Assembly: GCF_004210375.1 (NCBI RefSeq)
Contig: NC_134834.1
Span: 144,989,009 to 145,053,008, forward strand
Length of the DNA stretch: 64,000 bases
DNA from: Tachypleus tridentatus
Taxonomy: Eukaryota; Arthropoda; Merostomata; Xiphosura; Limulidae
Direction: 5' to 3'
Positions within the stretch are counted from its first letter, which is position 1; each line of letters opens with the position of its first letter. The position numbers and the translations under genes were made by a program. Below, in pieces: positions 43,689-55,248 of the stretch. The notes beneath the pieces are model-generated. The model was not told the DNA's origin. It did no database searches and saw nothing but the letters and a program-made list of their open reading frames with translations.

Positions 43689-43936
43689 TTTTTTGTTTTA
43701 AATTTCGCGCAAACTACACGAGCCGTCCCTAATTTAGCAGTGTAGGACAAGAGAGAAGGCAGCTAGTCATCACAGCCCACCGCCAACTCTTGGGCTACTC
43801 TTTTACCAACGAATAGTGAGATTGACCGTCACATTATAACGCCCCCACGGCAAGCATGTTTGGTGCAACGAGGATTCGAACCCGCGACTCTCAGATTACG
43901 AGTCGGACGCCTTAACCCCCCTGGCCATGTCGGGCC
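43689..43936 (-). mobile_element. SINE family A, slightly shortened
   Basis: Full head GGCCCGACATGGCCAGGGGG and B box GGTTCGAATCC on the minus strand. The GGCTGAAAGGGCG block and part of the tail are missing. It faces the previous copy tail to tail, 87 bp apart. Confidence 0.9.
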
Positions 43937-44647
43937 CCCACCGAGAAAGCGAGAGAAGTAGAGACAGACATTCACGTTCATAAATATATAAGATGTAAAT
44001 TTTTACAACACTATAACCTCATTCATATTTGTTTTCTACGCAATTTCAAGACTGCTAATGGCTCAAAGTAAGCTTGAGGGTTTGTAACCCTATAAATTGG
44101 GAGACGATCCATGCGATTGGCACACTGCAGATAGACATTGTGCAGTTTTGCGCTAGAAGAGCAAAGAAATAGGACAACAAAATAAGCAAATGATTTATTA
44201 GCTTATTTAAAACGAGTACAGTAGGTTATCCGGTGTTTATCGTTATATCGTATAGGCCAAACCAAAAGCACCTCACTGGTTGTAAAAATCGCGAAGCTAC
44301 TACGATACACCAATCAGAATCCGGATATAACAAGGTCTACGAATCCAAGCTATTGTAATGTAGCTTTGGGTAAAACGATATAATTTCTGAAAAGTAGTTT
44401 TCATTATTGTTATTTGTTTAATCGTCTTTATTTTTTAAAACAGACTCCCTAGAAAAACAAAAGTAATGTTATTTGTCGGACAACGGGTAATTGTTTACTT
44501 GTAATACTGACGCTAAAAGAAGTTCTTGTAAAAGTTAATTCTGGTTAGTCAAGGTTTAGATAACATTCTGTTAGGTATTTTGATAACATAATACCTCACT
44601 GACAGAAAAAACGCACTTACATATACCACAAAATAAATATTGTTCTA
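43937..44647. other. Spacer without recognised features
   Basis: Nothing supported. Confidence 0.4.
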
Positions 44648-44712
44648 ACGATAACGGGACACGAACCAAGAAACATCAGATTTACAGTCAGGCACGCTAA
44701 CACAGGCCAGGT
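44648..44712 (-). mobile_element. tRNA-like fragment with B box
   Basis: Minus strand: CCTGGCCTGTGTTAGCGTGC, CTGACTGTAAATCTGATGTT, TCTTGGTTCGTGTCCCGTTA. Spacing of the A-box-like and B-box-like parts is tRNA-like. The head differs from family A, so it may be another SINE head or a tRNA pseudogene. Confidence 0.45.
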
Positions 44713-44800
44713 ATATTTTAGAAAACGATATTATATGAACTGGTCCTTATTTTATGATTTATATCATTAACCATCGTCGTAGAAAGCGAAAAATCTATTA

Positions 44801-46328
44801 CGGTAAAACCTGTCTAAGGCGGAATTGCATGGGACCGAATAACATTTACGGCTTTGACAGTGAACATGCATTTCCTTAATTATATATAATTTTTGAGCGG
44901 AACGCTATACTTGCTTGATTCAACGGAAGTTAAGACGCTTGTGAATAAAGTTATTATACTGTTTATGCTATGTTTATTAGAATAAGAACAAAAATATATA
45001 TTAAAATATACATAAGTACACAAAATCTTATTCAAATTTATTTGAAGTGTCCCGTTTCAACTGTTTCATTTTGTTAATGCTTTCTCGTGGTTAAAACAGA
45101 ACACCAATTCTACGGCCTTTTCACGAAGTTCATTTTTCCTCTTCATTTTTGCATACAATTTAATAGCGTTAATATAACTTAACACTTGCGATGAAATACG
45201 AATTTATATTTCGTTACTATCTTTTCCATTTTGTTCATCTTCTGAATCTTTCACACTGTTACCATCTTGTAATTCTATTATAGATTTTTAAATCAATTTA
45301 ATCAATTTCTGTTAAAAATTCGTGTCAACGTTCACAAAACTTTCCGCGTTCACAGAATCATCTGCATCAACCTTTTTAATCAGTATTTGGATTTCACTAG
45401 AATCGTCATAACAAACAACTTCCCCGCAATCTCCGCCATTATCAAGAATAAATCCACAGTTTCAAAAGCACCTCATTACGCATTTGCTTGAATGACTTAA
45501 AAATTCTAACACGTCAATTTTCATGCTCATTTCAGATGCTCTCTTACAGTCATTCACGTTTGCAATAATATGCTGAAGCATCAATTTTCTGTATTTCAAT
45601 TTTATACACTGCATAAATACCATTATCTAGTGGCTGTAGAACTGATGTACCTGGAGGTAGAAAGACTAAACGAACATTTGAAATCTGAACGTTTTGGTGA
45701 CAAGTTGCATTATCTGGGAAAAGTATAATATTCCTATTTTCTTGTTCCATTCTGTGTTTAATTTGTTCATAAATTCTCCGAATGTATCACTTGTCATCCA
45801 CGCTCTATTATTCGCTTTCCATTTCACAGGAAGTTGGTTTTTCTTTAAGTTTTTGAAACAGTGCGGTTTTTCGCTTTTACCTATTTATTAACCATGGTTT
45901 CTCTAGTTTTCCATTAGCAAATACGACCAAATGTACAGTCAATCATTCTTTCGAATAGTGACATCTGGAATAACGACGGCAGAAAAAAGAACAGAATATA
46001 TTTAACCAATACTTACTGTAACAAAATGTCCGAAAATTTATTAATATTTAAACAAATTATTAATTAAACAAGAATTTATTAATATTTAAACAAATTATTA
46101 ATTAAATAAGAAATAAATATTTAATCAAAACATTTTTTCGTCTTACTCAGGTTCTAATCCTACTTGTTGATAAATGAGGTAGGTGAGAGATAGTTTTTCG
46201 TCCACGTTACGCAGGTTCCGCCGTATAGAGGGCCTTTTATAAGAAAAATCTTAAGATAATACTGCAAAATTTTGATATTTCCGACTTGTACAGGTGCCAA
46301 CCTATGCAGGCTTAGACAGGTTTTACTG
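44801..46328 (-). mobile_element. Tigger/pogo-type DNA transposon, decayed
   Basis: The left end CGGTAAAACCTGTCTAAGGC and the right end, reversed, CAGTAAAACCTGTCTAAGCC are matching inverted termini. Both ends are flanked by TA (44799-44800 and 46329-46330), the target of the Tc1/mariner/pogo group. Length is 1,528 bp. A minus-strand transposase relic lies inside. Confidence 0.88.
45550..45940 (-). pseudogene. Tigger/pogo transposase relic (DDE_1 type)
   Basis: On the minus strand, LPVKWKANNRAW-like and MTSDTFGEFMNKLNTEWN-like fragments lead, after a frame change, into QENRNIILFPDNATCHQN and VRLVFLPPGTSVLQPLDNGI. These match the conserved core of Tigger/Jerky-type transposases (LLLDNATCH; LPPNTTSVLQPLDQG), including the Asp of DNA and the Asp of PLD. 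One Thr of the usual NTTS is lost. Weak coding traces extend toward 45050. Stops and frameshifts show it is dead. CENP-B-like host genes share this fold, but the element ends show this is a transposon. Confidence 0.85.
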
Positions 46329-46410
46329 TATTTAAAATTCCTTATTATCCTTGTGGTAAACAACATGTACTTAGATCTTTAACAACAAATACTATTCACA
46401 ACCACAGACA

Positions 46411-46990
46411 AATTGGACCCCTACAGCTAGGAGGGTATACTGTATGCTATCCTTCGTTAATAGCAACCTGGTCCGTAGCGCTAACAGCGTATACATATTA
46501 TATTTTTCGTTGTAGTGACCTCTGGAGTTAATAGCATATATTATATACCATCCATCGCTGTAGCAATTTGGCCCCTAGTACTGACAGCGTATATTATATA
46601 TCCTTCGTTGTAACCACTTGAATTCTAGTGCTAATATGGTATATTATAGCATATCAATTGTTATAGCTACTTGGCCCCTATAACTAACAGTGTATATTTT
46701 TTGTTATTGCGATTTGGACCCTTGTGATAACAGTGCATACTATATACTATCCGTCGTTGTAGCAATTTGGCCCCTAAAGCCACACACAGGGTCAATATCT
46801 TTTACCATGAGCTGCATGAATCTGTAGAGTTCACAACGTGTATTACTATCTTTCGTTAATAGGCAGTGTGGGCCCCTAGAGCCATCACGTTTTAATTTAT
46901 TATTCTTCGCTATAAGTAGCGTGAACCCATTAATCTTCTGTTGATAGCATGGGTCATATTCGGTATCTCATTAATGTGCAGTATTGCAGC
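46411..46990. repeat. Degenerate tandem repeat of about 60 bp
   Basis: Recurrent blocks AGCAATTTGGCCCCTAGTAC, TAACAGCGTATATTATATA and ATCCTTCGTTGTAG occur in the same order about eight times with many indels. Confidence 0.75.
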
Positions 46991-48203
46991 ACCAATATCA
47001 CGTCCTTCTCAACTCTTTTTTTTTTATATAGAAAATATTTAGATTCATATGTAATGCAGAAAACATACGATAATGGTGGTCCCTCCTTTTGTGTTTTCTG
47101 AAAGATCTAATATTCAACTCTTACTAAAACATCTAAGGCGTTTTCTAAATTCAACTTTTGGCCACACAAGTTGGGTGATTAACCGCCACTTTTAACTCCA
47201 AATGGATACAACAAAATATAATACTGTCTAAGACGTGGGTCTTTAGATTTATTCAATTGTTAGCGTAGGAGGTAGGAAGAGCTACGTTTATTGTACACTG
47301 TGTCCAATTTGAATGGTTCTTTCTTGGTTTATTATTACTTTATTTCTATTATAACCTCAGTTAGAAAAAAGTTTCATTTGAAATGACGTTTAGCCCTAAG
47401 AATTTAAATCAATTATTGCAATTAGGCTAGAATAAGTGGTTTAGGCCTAACAGTTCACAAGAAGTGATTGTAATTAGGCTAAAACCACTTTCTTTTAAGG
47501 GCCCTGACAGCTAAAACGTATTTTAATTTTAAAATAATACAATAAGTCGACAAATCAATGATCTTTTGATGTCACACTTGGATAAAATTTGGCATTAAAA
47601 TATTTACAAACCTTAATAAAGATAAACTGCAAATAATCTCATTTAGAACTAAAATAAGTCACCTCTATGGTATGCGTTCAAGTGATCGTTTATACACGGT
47701 CCTCTTCTGTTCAAACTAATTTATTAGTGTAAATGGACAATTCGTACACAACACACTGCATATTAATTCCTAACGAACTTGGCCAGTCAAAGATAATTCA
47801 TTTCAGGCCTGTCTGTGAAGGTTACGTTTGCTGCCTACATGTTTCTCATCCAGAACCCAACCCAAGAATATATTCAAGGAATTATCAACAAAAAATGATT
47901 GACAGGCAGTAATTACTAGTTTTAACGGGTTATGCTAAGATCTTTACATGTTATTTCTATAAGTAAATGCTAAAAATATAAAAAAATCTTAGAATGTGGT
48001 TTTACTTTGTAATACCATTACACCTAGTTAAATGACGTCAGAAAATACCTACTTCTATTGCTGACACTAAGTAAAGGAAAACTAGAAAAGCTGTGATCGG
48101 GAAATTGGTGATGTAACATTCATCAGCAATTAAACAGGCATCAAAAACATCATCACTGGTAAAGGTGGGTAACAAAAGTCGTAATATCTCCTTCGAGAAA
48201 GTT
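46991..48203. other. Spacer with a small direct repeat
   Basis: TTGCAATTAGGCTAGAATAA at about 47417 and TTGTAATTAGGCTAAAACCA at about 47467 are related. A minus-strand frame at 48038-48229 is hydrophobic at its end (FPITAFLVFLYLVSAIE) and precedes a TAG|GTATTT donor-like site, but no acceptor or family was recognised. Confidence 0.35.
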
Positions 48204-48501
48204 AACAACAAAACCAATTTCCTTATCAAGACTATAACGTAATAAAACGTACTAAACGGTCATTAGACCCATTTCTCAGCACAATCTGAAAAGGCAAGGA
48301 CTGTACAGTTGTACGTCGTATTACTCATCAGACCAACGCCATAGTATAATATAACAACAAAACCAATATCCTTATCAAGACTATAACGTAATAAAATGTA
48401 CTGAACGGTCATCAGACTCATTTCTCAGCACAATCTGAAAAGGCAAGGACCGTACAATTGTACGTCGTATTACTCACCAGACCAACGCCATAGTATAAAA
48501 T
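48204..48501 (+). repeat. 149-bp tandem duplication
   Basis: 48204-48352 and 48353-48501 are nearly identical, starting AACAACAAAACCAAT and ending GCCATAGTATAA. They differ at roughly ten sites, so the event is fairly recent. Confidence 0.93.
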
Positions 48502-49317
48502 AACTTTTTGGCTAGGATAAGTTCTTCATTTTTTAATTGACGCTGGAAGAGTTAAATACGTTTCAGAAAACTATGGCTGTTTGTTAACACATTACACATA
48601 TGGATACTGCGCTTAAACTAAAATATTCAAACATCTATACTATATAATAACTTATAAAGTAGTTATTGTAAAGTGATCTATATACGTCTAATTGTGATGT
48701 ACACAAAAGCTTCAATTAAATGGGTAAGAAACAGTTTCTAGTTTATCTCCAAACATGCATGAATGTTTATTTCAACATAACTTTGTCCATACTCGAGTTT
48801 CCTTCATAGTACCTGTAGTTAACAAAAACTAACCCCCTTAACAAAGTCCTGGCAACGCCCGTGTGATATTATTTATAAGCTACCTCCTTCTTAAATTAAA
48901 CATGACACACAAACGATAACGAAGAATGCTCATGAAATGAACTACCCAGTGCAAATATTTAATAATGTAAGAATAATTACAGGATAAACACTGCACTCCC
49001 ACACTTGAAGGTTTAAGTTGGCTATGCACACGAGGTCAAGGTCGTATCTTAACAACTTTTGATTTCAGAGAAAGATCCACATTTTCATAAATTCACCTCA
49101 CACTGCCATTTCTTTTCCAATATAGGTTCTTCACCGATCAAAACACAAACTTTTGTTTTCTTCGTTTTCTTTTTAACAACACGAGCTTAATCTTCGTAGC
49201 TGTATAATGTAGGTATTAAAGTTAAGAACATATTCGCGTTCTGGTAAGCAGCTGGGTTCACATAACTTTTGGTAAGCTGATCGAGAATTTAACGTAGATG
49301 TTTCAGCGTTATGAACA
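48502..49317. other. AT-rich spacer
   Basis: Nothing supported. Confidence 0.4.
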
Positions 49318-49592
49318 ATAGCTTGGTGCAGAAAACTCAAGTGTATACAGTATTAGGAATTCTGGGCAATAACTTAAATTAGCGAAATTTCAGGATTCTG
49401 AGAAATAGCTTGGAGGAGACAAGTGTTGATGTTCTCAACGACAGCTTGATGTAGACAAGTTTCAACCTTTGGAACGCTAGCTTAGTGTAGGCAGGTGTAG
49501 CTGTTCTGAAAGACAACTTGGTGTAGATAAATTTCGATTTATAACTTGACAGCCTGATTTAGACTGATGACACTTTGTTCTGAAGTGACTGG
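49318..49592 (+). repeat. 36-bp minisatellite
   Basis: Units such as AGCTTGATGTAGACAAGTTT plus CAACCTTTGGAACGCT recur every 36 bp. The family A SINE at 49593 is inserted in the last unit. Confidence 0.8.
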
Positions 49593-49864
49593 TTATTTGC
49601 TTTTGAATTTCACGCAGAGTTACATGAGGGCTATCTGCGCTAGTCGTTCCTAATTTAGCAGTGTAAGACTAGAGGGAAGGTAGCTAGTCATCACCAGCTA
49701 CCGCCAAGTATTGGGCTACTCTCTTACCAACGAATAGTGGGATTGACCATCACATTATAACGCCTTCACGGCTGAAAGGGCGAGCATGTTTGATGTGACG
49801 GGGATTTCAACCCGCGGCCCTTAGATTATGAGTCAAGCGTCTTAACCACCTGGCCATGCCAGCC
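49593..49864 (-). mobile_element. SINE family A with perfect 13-bp target duplication
   Basis: Complete element, head GGGCTGGCATGGCCAGGTGG on the minus strand, tail GCGTGAAATTCAAAAGC. Flanks 49580-49592 and 49865-49877 are identical (CTGAAGTGACTGG). Confidence 0.95.
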
Positions 49865-50099
49865 CTGAAGTGACTGGAAAAAGCAAGTAAAAGACATTTA
49901 CCATAACTGCAGTGAGTGCCAAGTGACATGAACGCGCTACAATTTGCGCATTAATTGTATGTGCGTGGATATCAAAACATATTTCAGTGTTTTTGAACAG
50001 TAGACCACATGTGTTGTCATGACAGAGTAATGCTTCCTACTACATACGACAGGGTAATTCTTTCTACTATACACCACGCGTGATTCATGCGGTTTCACT

Positions 50100-50330
50100 G
50101 TAACGATGTCAACGTTTTGGAATAGCCCACACATCAACCCTATACAATATCTTTGGGGTCATCTAGAGAGGTTAATGGAAAGGTTAGGTCACAGCCCTGC
50201 AGGCGTCATCTACTGGCAGAATGATCATTGATAAACTGCACCAAGCATCCGTTGCTGCAAGCCTCACGTAGTATTAGTAGTTATTCAGGCCAAGGGCGGC
50301 GCTACACTTCACGAGGACAACGACCACTGG
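50100..50330 (+). pseudogene. Tc1-type transposase C-terminal relic
   Basis: Reads VTMSTFWNSPHINPIQYLWG then HLERLMERLGHSPAGVIYWQ, matching the third catalytic region of Tc1 transposases (usual SPDLNPIEHLWDHLER). The catalytic Glu is replaced by Gln. After a stop, IQAKGGATLHED corresponds to the C-terminal IQARGGHT. No element ends were found nearby. Confidence 0.7.
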
Positions 50331-51634
50331 GGCCCATAGTCCTCTTTAATTTCATGTGCGCCCCTTTTTGCTACGGCAAGATTAATAAATACTTGCTAGA
50401 CATAAGGTAAATATGATACTTTTATCTCATTTTGGATATCAAGTTTTTGTATATGTTAATCCTGAAATTCAAGTATTTGCTAAATTATCTCTCATGTTGC
50501 GGATGAGAGTTTAGTTACTGTCAAAAATGAAGGTTAAAAAACAAAAAATAGGACAAACGATATGCGGTTGTTATCGTTATTGTATTACTTGATGTGACAG
50601 TCGAAAACACTTGTGTGGTTCGTGACTCTATCATCTCCCTCACTTTCAGCAAAATAGTTTTATCGAAAGCTATTGTACTATAATTTCATTAAAACCACTG
50701 GACTGAAAAATATTCGAAAACTAAATCGCTTGCAAAATGAAAAAAAAAGAAGAAGCAATCAGTCTCTGATCAACGACCCAGGTTATTTTTACGCTCTTTC
50801 AACAGCTCATGTGACCAACACTGTATTCTGTCACACTTCACCAATAGTGGGAATGAAATTATTCTTCTATCCATTTCTACGTTCTGGAACGTCTGTTTCA
50901 CAGATAACCACACATAAAGATAAACAGATACCTGTAGAGATTATGTATTCGTTCCTTCTCACAACGTGGAGTTATAAAACTCAGCACCTAATTTACCATC
51001 AACAAAATTAATTATGTTTGCTGTATTTCATCTACTTTTTTATTACTAATTAATTTTGCTGTATATTTTTAATGAAGATTATGTCAAGATTACTTCTAAA
51101 TATGTCACTCATTATGCCACTTAAATATTTCCTAAAATATATCAAACGATAAACTGCATTCAAATTTCATTTTTTACAAATACAATTTGGCGCTGTTTAA
51201 TTTCCATTAAAACACTACGATAATATAAAACATAAATCATAAAGAACTCATGAACCTCAAACAAATGGTTGGAAAGTAATAAATGAATTTATTTTAGAAA
51301 AGTATACTTGGTCTAGTAAAATACAAAAAAAAACATATATAAAGGCCTAGAATTACAGGTAATACCAGCAGTGCGGATTTGTATTATCTAACATTAAATT
51401 TGTAACTTTTATTTACAATATGTGCATTCACTTCAGTATAAGGGCATGTTTTGACACGACTTTAAGCACTTATTTTAGTTCATTCAAGTAAAATTAAACA
51501 CGATTTGTACGTAATAAACGTATCACTCATACACTTGTTGCTTTCGATTTTGCATAAAAGATTTTCTCATCATATGCCAAAGAGTATATCATATTTATAA
51601 TGTGCGAAAAGTATTGATTAAAGATGCATTTTAC
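50331..51634. other. AT-rich spacer
   Basis: A plus-strand frame at 50673-51011 has no recognised domain and biased composition. Nothing supported. Confidence 0.35.
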
Positions 51635-51830
51635 CTCACAAGGTTGTACGTGGGCCTCGAGTATGGGTGTTGAACTTGTCCCAGAATGGGCTAAGCCTTT
51701 TAACTGAATAATACGACTAAAACACGATCCGTCAGGCAAATCTTCTTCGCTGATTTTTAAATTATTCTTAGCCTTCTTCTCTACAGACTGGTATTTTTTT
51801 TTTCCAGAGTTCATGATTTCTTTTTCAACT
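51635..51830 (-). CDS. Candidate host exon, unknown protein
   Basis: The minus-strand frame begins MNSGKKKYQSVEKKAKNN, at 51814, and continues LKISEEDLPDGSCFSRIIQL to TPILEAHVQPCE. It ends at 51635 at CTTGTGAG|GTAAAA, a good donor site. An in-frame TTCCTAG lies at 51831-51837 and could be an acceptor, giving a 196-nt exon; alternatively the Met at 51814 starts translation. Composition is mixed (charged, Ser, Pro, Cys), unlike the AT-driven frames nearby. A basic N-terminus is followed by an acidic turn. No family is recognised, and no partner exon was found with matching phase. Confidence 0.3.
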
Positions 51831-52408
51831 CTAGGAATTAATTATTCAGAGGTTTAATTAATGATTAAAATGTGCAGTAAATGCCTAGTTACTGCACTTC
51901 TATTACGTCCAGAACCAGATTCGGATGCCGAACAATCACGCATCAGTTCATCTGTTTATATTTTCCTTTCTTTTCCCTTAATTAACACTCTCGAAATCGT
52001 ACATATAGTCGTATCAATCTGGAAAAAATTGATATACAACCTTATTTTTATGTATATTTTCCTCCAAACTATAAAACACTTTCGAAAACAAAAACAAAAA
52101 ACTTGCGACCTAACAATTCAAACACCCGCAGCTTATTTAATTCAACTTAGTGGTTTCTTGCAGACGCCTTTTTAATACGTTTGTATAGTGCTGCCCTCTA
52201 GTCAGTTACAATAAATGCTTTTGTATATCAATTAAAATATATATATTTTAAGACTACTTCTACTAAAATAATACATACGTGCCTAACAATGCATTTAAAT
52301 AGTTATATGTGTGTGTGTGTGTGTGAAATAGACAACAACATAAAATTAACTTTACACGAATAAAATCCTTAAAACATCTACACTTATATCAAAACGATAT
52401 TATACGAG
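51831..52408. other. Spacer with a GT microsatellite and a CTCF-like motif
   Basis: GTGCTGCCCTCTAGTC is at 52188-52203 and a GT run at 52309-52325. No other supported feature. Confidence 0.45.
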
Positions 52409-52535
52409 TCCCGACTGATGGCTTAGTGATAAGTCTCATAAGTTGTCATGTTCAAAATCGGATTTTCATACCCACAGTAGATAAGAAACAGACATTCTAT
52501 TATTTAGCTATGTGCTTAATAAAAAAACAACCAAA
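52409..52535 (+). mobile_element. SINE family C, diverged
   Basis: CCGACTGATGGCTTAGTGAT head, AAAATCGGATTTTCATACCC B-box region, ATAAGAAACAGACATTCTAT, and GCTATGTGCTTAATAAAAAA tail. Order matches the 25.4-kb copy. Confidence 0.7.
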
Positions 52536-52712
52536 ATCCATCATACCAGCATAAATATTCAAAGGTATTAAATATTTATTAAAAATCTTGCATTATAATT
52601 ATTCTCTTGGTAACAACTTTAATTACCGTATTTTTGTTTTATTTTAGAAATAGGATGAATTCTATTGAGAAATGAGAAAAAGCTCTACCTTAATATTACG
52701 ATTTTATGAGGT

Positions 52713-52984
52713 TTTGTTTGTTTTATAATTTCGCGCAAAGATACACGAGGGCTATCTACGCTAGCCATCCCTGAGTTAGCAGTGTAAGACTAGAAGGAAG
52801 GCAGCTAGTAATCACCACCCATCACCAATTATTGGGCTACTCTTTTATAAACGAATTGATAAAATTGGATTGATAAAAGTAGGATTGATCGTTACATTAT
52901 AACGTCCCCATGGCTGAAAGGATCAGCATGTTTGGTGCGACAGGGATTATGAATGAAACGTTCTAATCACCTTGCCATGTCGTG
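52713..52984 (-). mobile_element. SINE family A with a small internal duplication
   Basis: Full order in reverse. The CGAATAGTGGGATTGACC block is expanded (GAATTGATAAAATTGGATTG) and the head is shortened (GGGATTATGAATGAAACG). Flanks TTTTATGAGGTTTT and CTTATAAGGTTTGA resemble a target duplication. Confidence 0.88.
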
Positions 52985-53318
52985 CTTATAAGGTTTGAAT
53001 ATTTGCGTTTAAAAAAAGGTTTACACTGTTTATAAGCATAAAACAAAAAATATTCGTTCTGCAAAAATTCAGTCGCTCTTCGGTAGTAAAGTTGAATCGA
53101 TTATTTTTTCAGCTGATTGATCACGCGTCAGACTATCACACTTTATAATCCATAAACGTTACATGTTTGTTATTATACTTTAAAATTCGTTTTAATTTAG
53201 TTTACTGTAGTAACTGGAACCTCATGACTTAAGAAATTACGTAAAAAGAAGTCAAAATGAATCCATTAACGTGACCCTTTTAGATTTGTGATATATCTGA
53301 AGGTTTGTTAAAATTGAG

Positions 53319-53388
53319 TGTCAATACCCGTGGTGTGCAGAAAATAGATAGCCCATTGCGTAGCTCTGTGTTTAAAGCAAACAAAATT
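53319..53388 (+). mobile_element. SINE family C, 3' half
   Basis: GTGTCAATACCCGTGGTGTG, AATAGATAGCCCATTGCGTA, GCTCTGTGTTTAAAGCAAAC: the B-box end and tail only. Confidence 0.75.
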
Positions 53389-54014
53389 ATATTTAAATAA
53401 CTTTAACATGAACAAATAAAGAAAGTTTTCTGATACATTTCCGTCAAAGTTTCTTCTAAAATCTAGAGTATATAAAAGTCACTGCGCGCTGCATACGCAA
53501 ATGAAACTTACAACATAGGAACCCAACCGGACTAGAACTGGACGTTGTTTACTTGTTAGCTTGTCCAGACAGTAAATCAAATATCTGTGTCTCATTGCTA
53601 CAAAAACGCTCTCCGCTCTTTGGAGCTGTGGAAGTGCTATAAGAATAAAAATAAAATATTTTTTGTCTTTGTAAAAGTTTTCTGAGTTAACTCGGTGTCT
53701 TCTCAAAGTTGATGCAACTCTTTCTACAATTGTGCTCTAACAAACAGTCTCCCCTGCGATCATAAAGCACCTAAACTTTTGTCTTAGGCTGCCTGATTAA
53801 GGCATTGGTGTTTTAAAATCGTGACATGTTGCAACGTAAATCGCTGGCACATCTCGGTGGGAGGCTTTATTGGAAATTCTACCATATTGTTTTATTCAAA
53901 GTCATTAGGTCTTCCAAATTGTGGCTTTGGTATACAGTCACATACATTTTCACAATAAGAAGAACAAATTAGGGTTTATTTGGTTGCTGTTGTCAAGTGG
54001 AGGTCTCTACAATG
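53389..54014. other. Spacer without recognised features
   Basis: A minus-strand frame at 53479-53706 shows no recognised domain. Nothing supported. Confidence 0.35.
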
Positions 54015-54078
54015 AGATATTGAAATTTGATTTTTTTTAGCGTCATAAGCCTGCAAACTCACCGCATGGTCGCTGCTG
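54015..54078 (-). mobile_element. SINE B/C-type head relic
   Basis: TTTTTTAGCGTCATAAGCCT and GCAAACTCACCGCATGGTCG read as the anticodon and A-box part of a B/C head in reverse; the rest is absent. Confidence 0.5.
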
Positions 54079-54369
54079 GGTACATATCAAAGGAAATAAA
54101 ATAAGTGAACCATACATATCTGAGAGTACTTTCTCCGCCAGTTTGAGCATCTCTTGTGTAACATCTATCACTTTTAAAGGTAAGTAATATGTTAAGAGAT
54201 CAGAGCATTTTGAAAATCGTGTTTCCAAGGCATGAGTGGCTGCGTCTATCATTGAAATAAATATTACTCGTGCGTAGTATTTTTCAGTTGTCGAATATGA
54301 GGGGTTCTTTTGATGAGTCGATCTCAGAGTCTTTCTTGGGGATACAACAGGTAAATTGAGCTCAGTCAA
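54079..54369 (-). pseudogene. hAT-like (ZMYM1/P52rIPK-type) transposase fragment
   Basis: The minus-strand frame includes PRKTLRSTHQKNPSYSTTEK then YYARVIFISMIDAATHALET and RFSKCSDLLTYYLPL. This resembles the stretch of hAT-type proteins of the ZMYM1/P52rIPK group with the form PR-x2-GRQ-x-HR-N, EYYR-x-IFIP-x-LD-x-L, LE-x-RF. Only about 100 residues remain and no zinc finger, catalytic triad or element ends are visible. The frame is open at both ends without start or stop context, so this is a fragment. Its C-terminal end abuts a SINE head relic. Confidence 0.55.
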
Positions 54370-54529
54370 TAAGCTTACTTGCTATCTTAAAAATTAAAAA
54401 TACTAGAACATGCTTCACTTTCTACACGTTTTTTCTTAAAAACATCAAAAATATCAGCCATAAGTTTTCAGTAACCGGGATATCTAGGTTGTTGTTGTGT
54501 TGTTTTTTTTTAAAAAGCTGTATTAGAAG

Positions 54530-54650
54530 TAAATGATAAGTCCAAAGGTTTATACCGCTAAAGAAATCAGGTTTCAGTACTCGTGGTAGGCACAGGATAG
54601 ATATCCTATTCTGTACCTTTCCACTTAATGACAAACATCCAAACACTCTA
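54530..54650 (+). mobile_element. SINE family C, diverged
   Basis: GTCCAAAGGTTTATACCGCT, AAATCAGGTTTCAGTACTCG, GGTAGGCACAGGATAGATAT: head 3' part and tail in C order. Confidence 0.65.
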
Positions 54651-54884
54651 AAGATGTAAGAACAATAAATTTAATAATGTCCAGCTCAGATGTCAACTGT
54701 CAAAACGTATAGCTAATGAAAATATTTACAAGGGTTGCAACTGATAACTTTACATCACCTACCGTTAGAAGCGGCCATCACAAACACATTATCTAGCAAT
54801 GTACAAAATACCTGTTTTTTGTTTTGGTTTTTTTAGTTAAACCCATACTTCTTTAAGTAGCCATTTTTTCACTTACATAATATA

Positions 54885-55008
54885 CATTGCCCTACAAAGG
54901 CTTATTGGTAAGTCTAAAGGCTTATAATGCCAAAAACCGGGTTTTGATATCCGTAGTGGTATAGCACAGATAATCTATTGCATCGCTTTGTGTCCAACAA
55001 ACAAACTC
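54885..55008 (+). mobile_element. SINE family C, near full length
   Basis: TTGCCCTACAAAGGCTTATT head, AAAACCGGGTTTTGATATCC B-box region, GGTATAGCACAGATAATCTA and GCATCGCTTTGTGTCCAACA tail. Confidence 0.8.
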
Positions 55009-55047
55009 TACTGTTAATGATAACTCTTTTCAACCAAACCACTAAAG

Positions 55048-55167
55048 TTCCCCCGCTGGTACAGCGGTAAGTTGACGGATTTCGAACGCTAGAATCATGG
55101 GTTCGATTCTGCTCGGTGGACTCAGCAGATAGGCTAATGTGGTTTTGCCATAAGAAAAATACACAAA
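55048..55167 (+). mobile_element. SINE family B, full length
   Basis: CCCCCGCTGGTACAGCGGTA head, GGGTTCGATTCTGCTCGGTG B-box region, GACTCAGCAGATAGGCTAAT and GTGGTTTTGCCATAAGAAAA tail. Flanks CACTAAAGTT and CATTAAACTT suggest a worn target duplication. Confidence 0.9.
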
Positions 55168-55248
55168 TCATTAAACTTTATTTTATATTTATAACGTTAT
55201 AATAGTGAAACAATAACTGATGTGACATGACTTTCTTTTTTCTTCTTA

